Shown here: positions 25,537 through 34,659 of the stretch, piece by piece
Layout of the letters: every line of letters starts with the position of its first letter
How positions within the stretch are numbered: the first letter of the stretch is position 1
DNA from: Ruminococcus sp.
GTDB lineage: Bacteria > Bacillota > Clostridia > Oscillospirales > Ruminococcaceae
Assembly (NCBI GenBank): GCA_017470535.1
Contig: JAFUYP010000009.1
Location: forward strand, 1 to 64,000
DNA: 64,000 bases
Reading direction: 5' to 3'
Program-made: the position numbers and the translations under genes
Notes under the pieces: generated by a model
The model's input: only the letters and a program-made list of their open reading frames with translations
Told to the model about the DNA's origin: nothing
Databases searched by the model: none

Positions 25537-26601
25537 ATGTCTTTGAAAGAAATATCGGAGCTTACCGGTGTCTCAGTATCCACAGTCGGCAGGATACTGC
25601 GTGACCCTAAGCATAAATGTCCGGCGGAGGTGCGCAGGAGAGTGCTTGAAGCCGCACGCTCAACGGGCTATGTGCCCAACAGTGCCGCAAAGAGCCTGCG
25701 CTCAGGTAAAATAGCAGGGGAGAGACTGTACTCAGCATATATATTTCTCACACGTTCAGAGAGCGAATCAGCAGACCCGTTTTATGATGAGCTGTTGATG
25801 CTCACCGAGAAGGAGCTGCGTGCCGAGGGGTGTGTTATCGCAGGAGTAAGACAGTTCACGGAGCTTTCAAGCGACATCGGCAACACAGATGTCGATAAGC
25901 TGATAACAGGCTATTTTAATGAAAGAGATCAGCACGCAGACGGTCTTGTCATCATAGGCAGATGTACGGCAAGGGCGCTGAAGCTGTTAAAAAAGCATCA
26001 GAAGAATATAGTTCTCATAAGCCGTGAAGCCTCCGGGCAGGACGCCGACGAGGTGATATGCGACGGCAAAAAGCTCGCCGAAACTGCGGTCGAGCAGCTT
26101 GTGCGGCTCGGGCATAATAAGATAGGCTATGTCGGCAACTGCCATAATGAAGCAAGATTTGCGGGCTACCAGTCGGCTATGCTGCGTGCAGGACTTGTGC
26201 CGGATATAGATAATATCTATGACTGCTCACCGAACGAGGGCAACGGCATCCTTGCGGCGGAGTATTTCTGTAAGCTGACAGATCCGCCGACGGGTATATA
26301 CTGCGCAAACGATATTATCGCAGTCGGACTGTTAAGAGCGCTCCAAAAGCGGCGTGTCAGGCTCTGGGAGCCGTCGGTCATATCCTGCGACGATATAGAG
26401 CAGGCGCAGTTCACGAACCCTATGCTCACGACACTTGCACTCCCCAAAGAGGAAATGGCGCACTTTGCGATAATGCTTCTGCTTGACAGGATAAAAGGCG
26501 GTCATAAGCTGTTCTCTCAGCTTGAATTGCAGGGGACACTGATGTCAAGGTCAAGCTGCCGCCCTCTTGCACAGCTGAATGAACCCGAATACTATATATG
26601 A
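25537..26601 (+). CDS. LacI/PurR-family regulator of the sulfur cluster
   Basis: The 354-residue repressor-type protein has the N-terminal LacI helix-turn-helix (MSLKEISELTGVSVSTVGRI), then the hinge region (VPNSAAKSLRSG) and a periplasmic-binding-protein-like effector domain. Conserved parts include GHNKIGYVGN, PTGIYCANDIIAVGLLRAL and VISCDDIEQAQFTNPMLTT. LacI proteins normally bind near-palindromes with a central CG, and the local AACGTT sites fit exactly. One perfect 14-bp palindrome overlaps its own stop codon. Sugar ligands dominate the family, but here the setting is sulfur metabolism, so the effector is open. It has its own consensus promoter. Confidence 0.9.
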   Translation: MSLKEISELTGVSVSTVGRILRDPKHKCPAEVRRRVLEAARSTGYVPNSAAKSLRSGKIAGERLYSAYIFLTRSESESADPFYDELLMLTEKELRAEGCVIAGVRQFTELSSDIGNTDVDKLITGYFNERDQHADGLVIIGRCTARALKLLKKHQKNIVLISREASGQDADEVICDGKKLAETAVEQLVRLGHNKIGYVGNCHNEARFAGYQSAMLRAGLVPDIDNIYDCSPNEGNGILAAEYFCKLTDPPTGIYCANDIIAVGLLRALQKRRVRLWEPSVISCDDIEQAQFTNPMLTTLALPKEEMAHFAIMLLLDRIKGGHKLFSQLELQGTLMSRSSCRPLAQLNEPEYYI

Positions 26602-26612
26602 CAACGTTGTCA
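26599..26612. promoter_or_regulatory. Operator O3, perfect 14-bp palindrome
   Basis: TGACAACGTTGTCA is a perfect inverted repeat overlapping the TGA stop codon of the LacI-family gene. It lies 114 bp centre-to-centre from O4 and may support DNA looping. Confidence 0.7.
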
Positions 26613-26712
26613 CCCAAAGCCATTCAAACTGGTTTGCGTAACATTTTATTAACACACACAGTCGCTTTGAGGTGTCCGGACAAAATCTCCTGCTTGTATT
26701 TTATAAGCGCCG

Positions 26713-26726
26713 TGACAACGTTGTCG
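26713..26726. promoter_or_regulatory. Operator O4, near-perfect palindrome
   Basis: TGACAACGTTGTCG repeats O3 with a single change at the last base, 11 bp upstream of the -35 element of the downstream gene. Confidence 0.7.
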
Positions 26727-26729
26727 CTT

Positions 26730-26741
26730 GATAACGTTGAC
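26730..26741. promoter_or_regulatory. Operator O5 overlapping the -35 element
   Basis: GATAACGTTGAC shares the AACGTT core. Its last five bases form part of the -35 TTGACT, so occupancy would block RNA polymerase. It is centred 16 bp from O4. Confidence 0.65.
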
Positions 26742-26765
26742 TTATCAGACCCGAAGCGTTATAAT
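26737..26765 (+). promoter_or_regulatory. Promoter of the cystathionine gene and nitrogenase-like cluster
   Basis: TTGACT (26737-26742), 17 bp, TATAAT (26760-26765). It is likely to drive the whole 26820-34195 unit, because no other clear promoter or terminator is seen inside. Confidence 0.75.
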
Positions 26766-26819
26766 ATACTCAGAAAGCATACTAAACCGATAAGAAAAGT
26801 ATGAAAGGAGATATATAAA

Positions 26820-27977
26820 ATGAGTTATAAAAGTATAGACACAGCACTGATACACGGCGGTATCTCAACAGATGAGCGCACAGGCGCTGTAAACGTACCT
26901 ATATATCAGACATCAACATTCAAGCAGGACGGTCTTGGTAAAATGAGGGGCTATGAATACTCACGCACAGGCAACCCCACCAGGGAGGCCCTTGAAGCGC
27001 TCATAGCTGAGCTTGAAGGCGGCGAGGCAGGATTTGCGTTCGCATCAGGACTTGCAGCAGAAACTGCAGTGCTGAGCCTGCTGCATTCGGGCGACAGAGT
27101 GCTTATCTCATCAAACGTCTACGGCGGCACGTTCAGACTGTTAGATCAGGTGTTTGACCATTTTAATATAAACTATACTATCTCAGACACAGAAGATCCT
27201 GCGAGCTTTGAGCGTGACATCACAGACGATGTAAAGGCGGTCCTTATAGAAAGCCCTGCAAATCCGCTGATGACGATAACCGATATAAAAGCGGTCGCAG
27301 ATATAGCGCATAAACATGGTCTGCTCGTGATAGTTGATAATACATTCATGACGCCTTACCTGCAAAGACCACTCTCACTTGGGGCTGATATAGTAGTACA
27401 CAGCGCTACGAAATATTTAGGCGGTCACAGCGATGTAGTCGCAGGGCTTGCAGTCGTAAAGACCCGAGAGCTTGCAGATAAGATAGCATTTATACAGAAT
27501 TCCACCGGCGGCGTGCTTGCGCCATTTGACAGCTTCCTTCTGATAAGAGGAATAAAGACGCTCGGCGTTCGTCTTGACAGACACGTTTCAAATGCCCTGA
27601 CAGCTGCAAAGCACCTTAAAGACCACCCGGCAGTCAGGAGCGTTCATTACCCGGGTCTTGAAACAGATAAAGGCTATGAGGTCAATAAGCGTCAGGCTAA
27701 AAACGGCGGTGTGATGATCTCCTTCGAGTTAAAAGACGGGTATGATATAAATACATTTTTTGAAAGCCTTGAGCTTATCACACTTGCTGAGAGCTTGGGC
27801 GGAGTCGAGTCGCTCGTATGTCACCCGTCAAGCATGACACACGCATCTATCCCGGAAGACATACGCAAAAAAGTCGGTATCACCGACGGGCTTATAAGAC
27901 TGTCTATCGGCATCGAGGATATATCGGATATACTTGAAGACCTCGACCGTGCGATAGCAGCAAGTGAGGTAAAATAA
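26820..27977 (+). CDS. Cystathionine gamma-lyase/gamma-synthase family PLP enzyme
   Basis: The 385-residue PLP enzyme has the size of MetB, MetC or MccB. Visible are the PLP-phosphate region SRTGNPTREALEALIAELEG, then FASGLAAETAVL, the aspartate segment VIVDNTFMTPYLQRPLSLGAD and the lysine in VHSATKYLGGHSDVV. It could make or split cystathionine. With the neighbouring cysteine synthase-like gene the pair resembles mccA-mccB, which turns homocysteine into cysteine by reverse transsulfuration. AAAGGAG lies before ATG 26820. It is the first gene of the operon containing the nitrogenase-like set. Confidence 0.88.
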   Translation: MSYKSIDTALIHGGISTDERTGAVNVPIYQTSTFKQDGLGKMRGYEYSRTGNPTREALEALIAELEGGEAGFAFASGLAAETAVLSLLHSGDRVLISSNVYGGTFRLLDQVFDHFNINYTISDTEDPASFERDITDDVKAVLIESPANPLMTITDIKAVADIAHKHGLLVIVDNTFMTPYLQRPLSLGADIVVHSATKYLGGHSDVVAGLAVVKTRELADKIAFIQNSTGGVLAPFDSFLLIRGIKTLGVRLDRHVSNALTAAKHLKDHPAVRSVHYPGLETDKGYEVNKRQAKNGGVMISFELKDGYDINTFFESLELITLAESLGGVESLVCHPSSMTHASIPEDIRKKVGITDGLIRLSIGIEDISDILEDLDRAIAASEVK

Positions 27978-27978
27978 A

Positions 27979-28887
27979 ATGCTTTATGATAGTTTTCATC
28001 AGCTTATCGGGCATACACCGCTCGTGCGGCTAAAAAATATGGGGGTCTCCCCCGAAGTAGAGATATATGCAAAACTTGAGATGTATAACCCCTCCGGCAG
28101 CGTCAAGGACAGGATAGGCGAGTATATGATAGCCGCTGCCGAGCGTGAGGGCAGACTTAGACCCGGCGGTACTATTATAGAAGCCACCGCAGGCAACACA
28201 GGACTGGGTATAGCATTCGCAGCACTTAATAAAGGTTACAGGGTGATATTCACAGTGCCTACTAAGTTTTCAGCAGAAAAGCAGTCGCTTATGCGTGCGC
28301 TGGGGGCTGAGATAATAAACACCCCACGCTCTGAGGGAATGCTGGGTGCTGTAAAAAAAGCCGAGGAGCTGAAAGCGCAGATACCCGGTTCAGTATCGCT
28401 CGACCAGTTTAAAAATCCTAATAATCCGCTCGCTCACTATGAAACGACAGGCAAAGAGATCTGGGAGGATATAGGCAGCAGAGTGACGCACTTTGTAGCA
28501 GGCGCAGGCAGCGGCGGCACATACACAGGAATAGTAAAATACCTTAAAGAAAAAGACCCCGGGATAAAGGGGATACTTGCAGACCCCGAAGGCTCGACCA
28601 TTGGCGGCGGCGAGCACTTTGACTATAATATAGAGGGTATCGGCAATGACTTTATCCCTGATACGATGGATATATCACTTGTTGATGAGGTCATCAAGAT
28701 GAATGATAAAGAAGCCTTTGACGCAGTACACAAGCTCGCAAGGAACGAGGGCATAATAGCAGGCTCGTCGTCGGGCGCTTCAATGGCAGCAGCATTAAAG
28801 CTCGCAGCAAGGATAGACAAGGGCGTTATCGTCGTGCTTTTCCCGGACAGGGGCGACAGATATTTCAGTACAGGGCTTTTTGAGTAA
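27979..28887 (+). CDS. Cysteine synthase / cystathionine beta-synthase family enzyme
   Basis: Fold-type II PLP enzyme of 302 residues. The PLP lysine lies in YNPSGSVKDRIGEYM, the substrate loop is EATAGNTGLGIAFAAL, and the phosphate-binding glycines are in GAGSGGTYTGIVKYL. This is CysK-like, making cysteine from O-acetylserine and sulfide, or MccA-like, condensing homocysteine with O-acetylserine. It lacks the CBS or haem domains of long cystathionine beta-synthases. It starts 1 bp after the preceding cystathionine enzyme and precedes the nitrogenase-like genes, so both salvage of sulfide and homocysteine use are plausible. Confidence 0.9.
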   Translation: MLYDSFHQLIGHTPLVRLKNMGVSPEVEIYAKLEMYNPSGSVKDRIGEYMIAAAEREGRLRPGGTIIEATAGNTGLGIAFAALNKGYRVIFTVPTKFSAEKQSLMRALGAEIINTPRSEGMLGAVKKAEELKAQIPGSVSLDQFKNPNNPLAHYETTGKEIWEDIGSRVTHFVAGAGSGGTYTGIVKYLKEKDPGIKGILADPEGSTIGGGEHFDYNIEGIGNDFIPDTMDISLVDEVIKMNDKEAFDAVHKLARNEGIIAGSSSGASMAAALKLAARIDKGVIVVLFPDRGDRYFSTGLFE

Positions 28888-28899
28888 CGGAGAGAAAAA

Positions 28900-29271
28900 A
28901 TGGTTTTCACTTTGGCTTTTGCAAGCAATGACGGAGTAAATGTAAATGAACATTTCGGACAGGCAAGACGTTTTTATTCAGGCTTGCTCGACACCGAAAA
29001 AGAGGACTTTGATCTTACAGGGTATATAGATGTCACACCATCCTGCCACGGTGGCGAGCATTCAGTGGACGGCTTCGGAGCTGTCGTCGATGCTCTTGCA
29101 GGAGTATCCGTGATAGTCGTACAGAGAGCAGGCCCGGGGGCTAAGAGATTTATCTCAGAAAAAGGCATAAAACTATACGAGATCCCTTTATCCATAGAAC
29201 AGGCGGTATGTCTGCTCATGGAGGAGAAACAATGGGAGGCAGACAAATGGCAATATCATACGAAGAACTGA
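28900..29271 (+). CDS. NifX/NafY-type iron-sulfur cofactor carrier domain protein (first copy)
   Basis: The 123-residue protein is a single dinitrogenase iron-molybdenum-cofactor-binding domain (NifX, NafY or the NifB C-terminal type). It opens with LAFASNDGVNVNEHFGQARRF, the conserved NEHFG motif included, and shows VIVVQRAGPGAKRFISEKGIKLYE. Such domains carry NifB-cofactor or complete clusters to the nitrogenase-type enzyme. It has a Cys-His patch (PSCHGGEHS). It overlaps the start of the NifB-like gene by about 40 nt. A second NifX-like gene closes the cluster at 33863. Confidence 0.88.
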   Translation: MVFTLAFASNDGVNVNEHFGQARRFYSGLLDTEKEDFDLTGYIDVTPSCHGGEHSVDGFGAVVDALAGVSVIVVQRAGPGAKRFISEKGIKLYEIPLSIEQAVCLLMEEKQWEADKWQYHTKN

Positions 29272-30128
29272 CAACAAAGCATCCGTGCTTTGCAAAGGAT
29301 AAAAACAGCGGCAACGGACGAATACATCTCCCGATAAGCCCAAGCTGCAATATAGAATGTAAATTCTGCGAGAGGAGCTTCAACTCCTACGAACAGCGCC
29401 CGGGCGTCACATCAACAGTGATATCACCGCTTGATGCGATAGATGCGATAAAAAGAGCGCTTGAGGTATGCCCGTCTATCCATGTAGCAGGCATAGCAGG
29501 GCCGGGAGATACACTTGCAAGCCCGTTTGCATTGCAGACATTCAGACTTATAAAAAAGGAGTTTCCGCAGCTTGTAAAGTGCATGAGCACCAACGGACTT
29601 TTGCTTGCAGAAAAAGCACAGGAGATAATTGAAGTGGGCGTAGATTCGCTCACAGTAACAGTCAATGCAGTAGACCCACAGATAGAAGCGCAGCTCAATG
29701 ACGGTATCGTGTGGCATGGTAAGCATTACACAGGCGTTGAAGCCGCCGAGATACTGATCAGTCAGCAGCTAAAGGGTCTGCGCCTTGTAAGTGAGTCGGG
29801 TATAACACTTAAAGTAAACACAGTGCTTGTCCCCGGCATAAACTCAGACCATATCGAAGAGATAGCAAAAACAGTAGCCGAGGCAGGGGCGGATATTTAT
29901 AATATAATACCGCTTATCCCGAACCATAAGCTCAAGCATATACGAGAGCCGGACTGCATGGAGCTTGAACGTGCGATACTAAAAGCATCAAAGTATATAG
30001 ATGTTTTCAGACATTGCCAGCGGTGCCGTGCAGACGCAGTCGGCATACCGGGCGGTGAGGATTTCGGAAGCGTTATATATTTGAACCTGCAAAGGCTTTC
30101 ACGCAAGGATACATTTTCACATGGATAA
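29232..30128 (+). CDS. NifB-like radical SAM cofactor biosynthesis protein
   Basis: A radical SAM protein of 298 residues with the CX3CX2C cluster motif in PSCNIECKFCERSFNSYEQRPG (C39, C43, C46 from this start). NifB fuses [4Fe-4S] clusters and inserts a carbide to make NifB-co. The family markers AGPGDTLASP and TVNAVDPQIEAQL are present, and it ends without the NifX domain found in many NifB proteins; that domain is supplied by separate genes here. ATG 29232 is chosen for the GGAGG 7 nt upstream; ATG 29247 is an alternative. The order NifB-NifH-NifD-NifK equals marBHDK in methylthio-alkane reductase clusters. Confidence 0.92.
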   Translation: MGGRQMAISYEELTTKHPCFAKDKNSGNGRIHLPISPSCNIECKFCERSFNSYEQRPGVTSTVISPLDAIDAIKRALEVCPSIHVAGIAGPGDTLASPFALQTFRLIKKEFPQLVKCMSTNGLLLAEKAQEIIEVGVDSLTVTVNAVDPQIEAQLNDGIVWHGKHYTGVEAAEILISQQLKGLRLVSESGITLKVNTVLVPGINSDHIEEIAKTVAEAGADIYNIIPLIPNHKLKHIREPDCMELERAILKASKYIDVFRHCQRCRADAVGIPGGEDFGSVIYLNLQRLSRKDTFSHG

Positions 30129-30138
30129 ATAATTTTAA

Positions 30139-31011
<873 letters not shown>

Positions 31012-31029
31012 CAGATCAAGGAGAAGAAT

Positions 31030-32496
31030 ATGAGTAAAGTAAATCTATCTATCCCCGAGGTCGAGATAAGGGAGATAAGACTTAACTCGATCACAGGATT
31101 TCAGGGAACTGCAAAGGAGCTTGTAAACGCCTGTTCCGGCTGCGGCAAGCTAAAAGACAAAAACCGCTCGTTCAGCCAGTGCTTAGGCTGCGGCACATCA
31201 AACGCCGCCTGCACGCTCACACTTATCCAGGACGCAGCGATAATCAGCCACGGACCTGTCGGCTGCTCTACCTGCCTTCATGAGTTTGCGTTCACATACC
31301 GTGTCAACGCATATTTAAGACAGCTCGAACACCCGACACAGCGAAAGATATTCTCAACAAACTTAGAGGAAAAGGACACGATCTACGGCGGTGCCAAAAA
31401 GCTCGATACAGCGATACACGAGGTCTTTAAGCGTGCAAAGCCTAAGGCTATATTTGTGATAACTACCTGCGCTGCCGGCATTATCGGCGACGATATAGAA
31501 AGCGTCACAAACGCCGCCGAAAAAGAGCTTGGTATCCCGGTCGTTGCAGTGTTCTGTGAGGGCTTCCGCTCAAAGATGTGGACATCAGGCTTTGATGCAG
31601 GCTACCACGGTATCGCAAGAAAGATAATCAAGCCCGCAAGACAGAAAAGAAACATCATAAACGTCATAAACTTCTGGGGCAGCGATATTTTCCGTGAGTG
31701 GTTCAATGAGCTTGGCTATGAGCCTAACTATATCACGCCGTTTGCAACGGTAGACAGCCTTAGCTATTCAAGCGAGGCAGCACTGACAGTGCAGGCTTGC
31801 TCAACGCTCGGCTCGTACTTAGGCGCTGCACTTGAACAGTCCTTCGGCGTGCCCGAGATAAGGAACTCGCCCCCGTACGGCATTGCTCAGACCGACCGCT
31901 GGTTCAGAGAGCTCGGTCAGATACTCGGCAAGGAAAAGGAAGTCGAAGACCTCCTTGCACGCAAAAAGGCAGAATACCTGCCGAAAATAGAAGCACTTCG
32001 TGAAAAGCTGAAGGGCAGGACAGCATATGTTACCGCCGGTGCATCGCACGGTCACTCGCTGCTTGCACTCTTAAAGGAGCTCGGTATGCAGCCGCAGGGT
32101 GCAGCGATCTTCCACCACGACCCTCAGTACGATAACGAGGACGAGCGTGCAGATACATTAAAACATACAGTAGAGGACTACGGCGATGTGCCTAACTATA
32201 ACGTGTGCAATAAGCAGGAGTTTGAGCTTGTGAATGTTTTGAACCGTATCAAGCCGGATATACTTCTTGCACGTCACGGCGGCATGACACTGTGGGGCGC
32301 TAAGCTCGGCATACCTTCACTGCTCGTAGGTGATGAGCATTTCGGAATGGGCTATGAGGGTCTTGTAAATTACGGCGAGCGTATACTTGAAACTATCGAG
32401 AACGATGAGTTTGTCAAAAACCTTGCAAAGCACTCGACCAACCCCTACACAAAATGGTGGCTTGAACAGGAGCCATACACATTCTTAGGCAAGTAA
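31030..32496 (+). CDS. Nitrogenase-like catalytic subunit, NifD/MarD type
   Basis: The 488-residue alpha-subunit homologue is close to NifD in length. P-cluster-type ligands are C54, C79 (SHGPVGCSTC) and C147 (ITTCAAGIIGDD). Candidate cofactor ligands are C257 (VQACSTLGSYLG) and H437 (DEHFGMGYEG). The N-terminal segment carries extra cysteines (C35, C38, C51, C61), unlike standard NifD. The sequence lacks a typical NifD cofactor pocket, and no NifE or NifN is present. This suggests a nitrogenase-like family using a NifB-derived cofactor, as in methylthio-alkane reductase. The substrate is not shown by sequence alone. Confidence 0.88.
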   Translation: MSKVNLSIPEVEIREIRLNSITGFQGTAKELVNACSGCGKLKDKNRSFSQCLGCGTSNAACTLTLIQDAAIISHGPVGCSTCLHEFAFTYRVNAYLRQLEHPTQRKIFSTNLEEKDTIYGGAKKLDTAIHEVFKRAKPKAIFVITTCAAGIIGDDIESVTNAAEKELGIPVVAVFCEGFRSKMWTSGFDAGYHGIARKIIKPARQKRNIINVINFWGSDIFREWFNELGYEPNYITPFATVDSLSYSSEAALTVQACSTLGSYLGAALEQSFGVPEIRNSPPYGIAQTDRWFRELGQILGKEKEVEDLLARKKAEYLPKIEALREKLKGRTAYVTAGASHGHSLLALLKELGMQPQGAAIFHHDPQYDNEDERADTLKHTVEDYGDVPNYNVCNKQEFELVNVLNRIKPDILLARHGGMTLWGAKLGIPSLLVGDEHFGMGYEGLVNYGERILETIENDEFVKNLAKHSTNPYTKWWLEQEPYTFLGK

Positions 32497-32510
32497 AGGA
32501 GATCACATAT

Positions 32511-33851
32511 ATGGCAGGAATGATAGAACAGGAGCGCTACACCTGTGCGATAGGTGCATTGCAGACGGTAGTAGCTATACCCCGTGCAGTCCCGATACTT
32601 CATTCAGGACCGGGGTGCGGCGTTATGATAAAGGGCTTTTTCGAGCGCTCGGCAGGCTATGCCGGCGGCGAAACAGCGCCGTGTACAAATTTCAGTGAAA
32701 AGGAAGTAGTATTCGGCGGTACCGACAGACTGAGAAATATAATCAAAAACACCTATAAGGTGCTCGACACCGATCTTCAGGTGGTAGTAACAGGCTGTAC
32801 AGCAGGCATCGTGGGCGACGATGTTGCAAGTGTAACAGATGAGTTCCTCTATGAGGAGGACAGACCGATCGTTCACGTTGAAACATCCGGCTTCAAGTCA
32901 AATAACTACGTTTCACATTCAGCAGTCGTCAATGCGATAATAGACCAGTATGTCAGCCGCTTTGAGGAGGATAACCCCTCACGCTCAGACAAGAACCTTG
33001 TAAACGTGATAGCATCCATACCCTATCAGGATCAGTTCTGGAAGGGCAACCTAAAAGAATATAAGCGCCTGCTTGAAGGCATAGGTCTTAAAGCGAATAT
33101 ACTCTTCGGACCTCACTCCGGCGGCGTGAAGGAATGGCAGACGATACCAAAGGCAAACTTCAATGTTTTCATCTCACCCTGGTACGGCGAGCCGATAGTC
33201 AAGAATTTAGAGCGAAGATATAAACAGCCCTATTATCAGTTTGGCTATCTGCCGATAGGTGCGAACGAAACAACTAAGTTTTTAAACGGCGTGCTTGATT
33301 TCGCACTTTCTCAGGGAGCTGAGATAGACGAAAAGAAAGCAAGAGCATTCATAGCGGAGGAAGAAAAAGCCTACTACGAGGAGCTTGATAATCTTGCGAC
33401 CTTCCTTCTTGAATTCCGCTACGGTCTGCCGAGCTATGTGCATATACTGCACGATGCAGGCTATGTGACAGGTCTTACAAGATTTTTGCTTCACGAAACA
33501 GGTCTTGTCCCGAAGGAGCAGTTTGTAGTTGACAACGTTCCCAAAAAATATCAGGAGCAGATAGAGAGTGATATAAAAAGCACATCTGACAAGCGTGAGA
33601 TACCTGTATACTTTGACCCGGACGCAGGCGCTATGCAGGATCTTATCAGAACGCTTGACCATAAGGGCAGGGGACTGATCATCGGCAGCGGCTGGGATAA
33701 GGAGCTTGCAGCCGAGATAGATGCAGACTTTTTGTCAATTGCCTGCCCGACACCCTACCGAATAGTCCTTACCACCAATTATGTCGGCTATACAGGAGGG
33801 CTGAGAGTTATAGAGGATATTTATAACACCGCCCTTGCGACATATAAATAA
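32511..33851 (+). CDS. Nitrogenase-like catalytic subunit, NifK/MarK type
   Basis: The 446-residue beta-subunit homologue has all three P-cluster cysteines: C12 (RYTCAIGAL), C36 (SGPGCGVMIKG) and C96 (VTGCTAGIVGDD). It lacks the N-terminal extension of NifK, so it is shorter than the 510-520 residues usual there. It ends with VGYTGGLRVIEDIYN, where NifK-family proteins have YxGxxxLxxxI-type helices. AAAGGAG precedes ATG 32511, 14 bp after the alpha-subunit gene. The alpha and beta genes should form a heterotetramer that accepts electrons from the NifH-like protein. Confidence 0.9.
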   Translation: MAGMIEQERYTCAIGALQTVVAIPRAVPILHSGPGCGVMIKGFFERSAGYAGGETAPCTNFSEKEVVFGGTDRLRNIIKNTYKVLDTDLQVVVTGCTAGIVGDDVASVTDEFLYEEDRPIVHVETSGFKSNNYVSHSAVVNAIIDQYVSRFEEDNPSRSDKNLVNVIASIPYQDQFWKGNLKEYKRLLEGIGLKANILFGPHSGGVKEWQTIPKANFNVFISPWYGEPIVKNLERRYKQPYYQFGYLPIGANETTKFLNGVLDFALSQGAEIDEKKARAFIAEEEKAYYEELDNLATFLLEFRYGLPSYVHILHDAGYVTGLTRFLLHETGLVPKEQFVVDNVPKKYQEQIESDIKSTSDKREIPVYFDPDAGAMQDLIRTLDHKGRGLIIGSGWDKELAAEIDADFLSIACPTPYRIVLTTNYVGYTGGLRVIEDIYNTALATYK

Positions 33852-33862
33852 AGGGGTGCGCT

Positions 33863-34195
33863 ATGTCAAGGATAGCGGTAGCTTCGACAAACGGACATTC
33901 GATAGATGAGCATTTCGGACACGCAAAGTTTTTCAGGGTGTATGATATAAGCGAGGACGGCTTTGAGTATAAAGAGGTAAGAGATGCAGTAGCAGCCTGC
34001 CAGCATTCGCTCGGACATGATACCACAAGATTTGACAGGATCATAGAGCTTTTAAATGACTGCGACGCTGTACTTGTGCAGAAGATAGGCGAGGGCGCAG
34101 CAGCATATCTTATAGAGCGTGGAGTGCGTGTGTTTGAAGTGAGCGGCAGCATTGACGCCGTGCTTGATAAATTTATCCGTGATAAAATAATATGA
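33863..34195 (+). CDS. NifX/NafY-type cofactor carrier domain protein (second copy)
   Basis: The 110-residue single-domain protein resembles the copy at 28900. It shares RIAVASTNGHSIDEHFGHAKFFRVY with the DEHFG motif, and the AVLVQKIGEGAAAYLIERGVRVFEV segment. It may hold or deliver the NifB-derived cofactor to the catalytic subunits. It is the last gene of the cluster, 11 bp after the NifK-like gene, and is followed by a shared terminator. The two copies bracket the nitrogenase-like set, and they differ in the middle; the first copy has a Cys-His patch which this copy lacks. Confidence 0.88.
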   Translation: MSRIAVASTNGHSIDEHFGHAKFFRVYDISEDGFEYKEVRDAVAACQHSLGHDTTRFDRIIELLNDCDAVLVQKIGEGAAAYLIERGVRVFEVSGSIDAVLDKFIRDKII

Positions 34196-34200
34196 TGAAC

Positions 34201-34237
34201 AAAGGCTTGCATCACAGCGTATGCAAGCCTTTGTTTT
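34201..34237. terminator. Bidirectional terminator between the sulfur cluster and the DUF1653 gene
   Basis: AAAGGCTTGCAT (34201-34212) and ATGCAAGCCTTT (34221-34232) form a 12-bp perfect stem followed by T-rich sequence on the plus strand. Confidence 0.8.
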
Positions 34238-34239
34238 TG

Positions 34240-34464
34240 TCATTCGTCCGTAATTTTTATAAATCTCACCCCGTCACCTACCGGTTCGTTCCACATCTCA
34301 GCCGGGCGTACCCAGACTTCGTTCTTGCCGTATAACGCCCGGTATACCACCATAGCTTCAAGCGTTTCCGAGTGATGTGCTATTTCAAGCACCTCGTATT
34401 CATTGCCCTTGTAGTGACGGTATTTTCCTTTGGGTATCAGCTTTACTGCCTGTTCGTAAGTCAT
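34240..34464 (-). CDS. DUF1653-family small protein
   Basis: From ATG 34464 this gives 74 residues. The start has GGTGGAG upstream; a GTG at 34473 overlaps that site. The core KGKYRHYKGNEYEVLEIAHHSETLEAMVVYRALY is the DUF1653 signature, ending with VWVRPAEMWNE. Members are small beta-rich proteins of unknown function, common as stand-alone genes in bacteria. It converges with the nitrogenase-like cluster and is downstream of the peptide exporter locus, with no clear functional link to either. Confidence 0.85.
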   Translation of the reverse strand: MTYEQAVKLIPKGKYRHYKGNEYEVLEIAHHSETLEAMVVYRALYGKNEVWVRPAEMWNEPVGDGVRFIKITDE

Positions 34465-34482
34465 TTGCTCCACCTGTCTTAG

Positions 34483-34659
34483 TTATCTGTAAGATAATAT
34501 TCTTTTAGGCAACACCGTGTCGGAATATCTGCCGTCGTATTCAGGCACAGCTTCGGTCGTAAATGTCACCGTGACTGTCTGAGGCTCGTCGTCCGTATCA
34601 TAAGCTGCGACCCTGCCGCCGCTTATGGGTCTTGCATTAGTTGTCGAGCCTCTGCCTGT
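34483..34659 (-). pseudogene. Coding-like ORF remnant behind the ABC transporter
   Basis: In a frame different from the upstream transporter, an open stretch of about 58 codons reads GSTTNARPISGGRVAAYD, then a beta-like TVTVTFTTEAVPEYDGRYSD, ending ILSYR at TAA 34483-34485. It has coding-like composition but no start codon, and it overlaps the last codons of the ABC transporter. It looks like the 3' remnant of a disrupted gene. I do not recognise the family. Confidence 0.4.
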
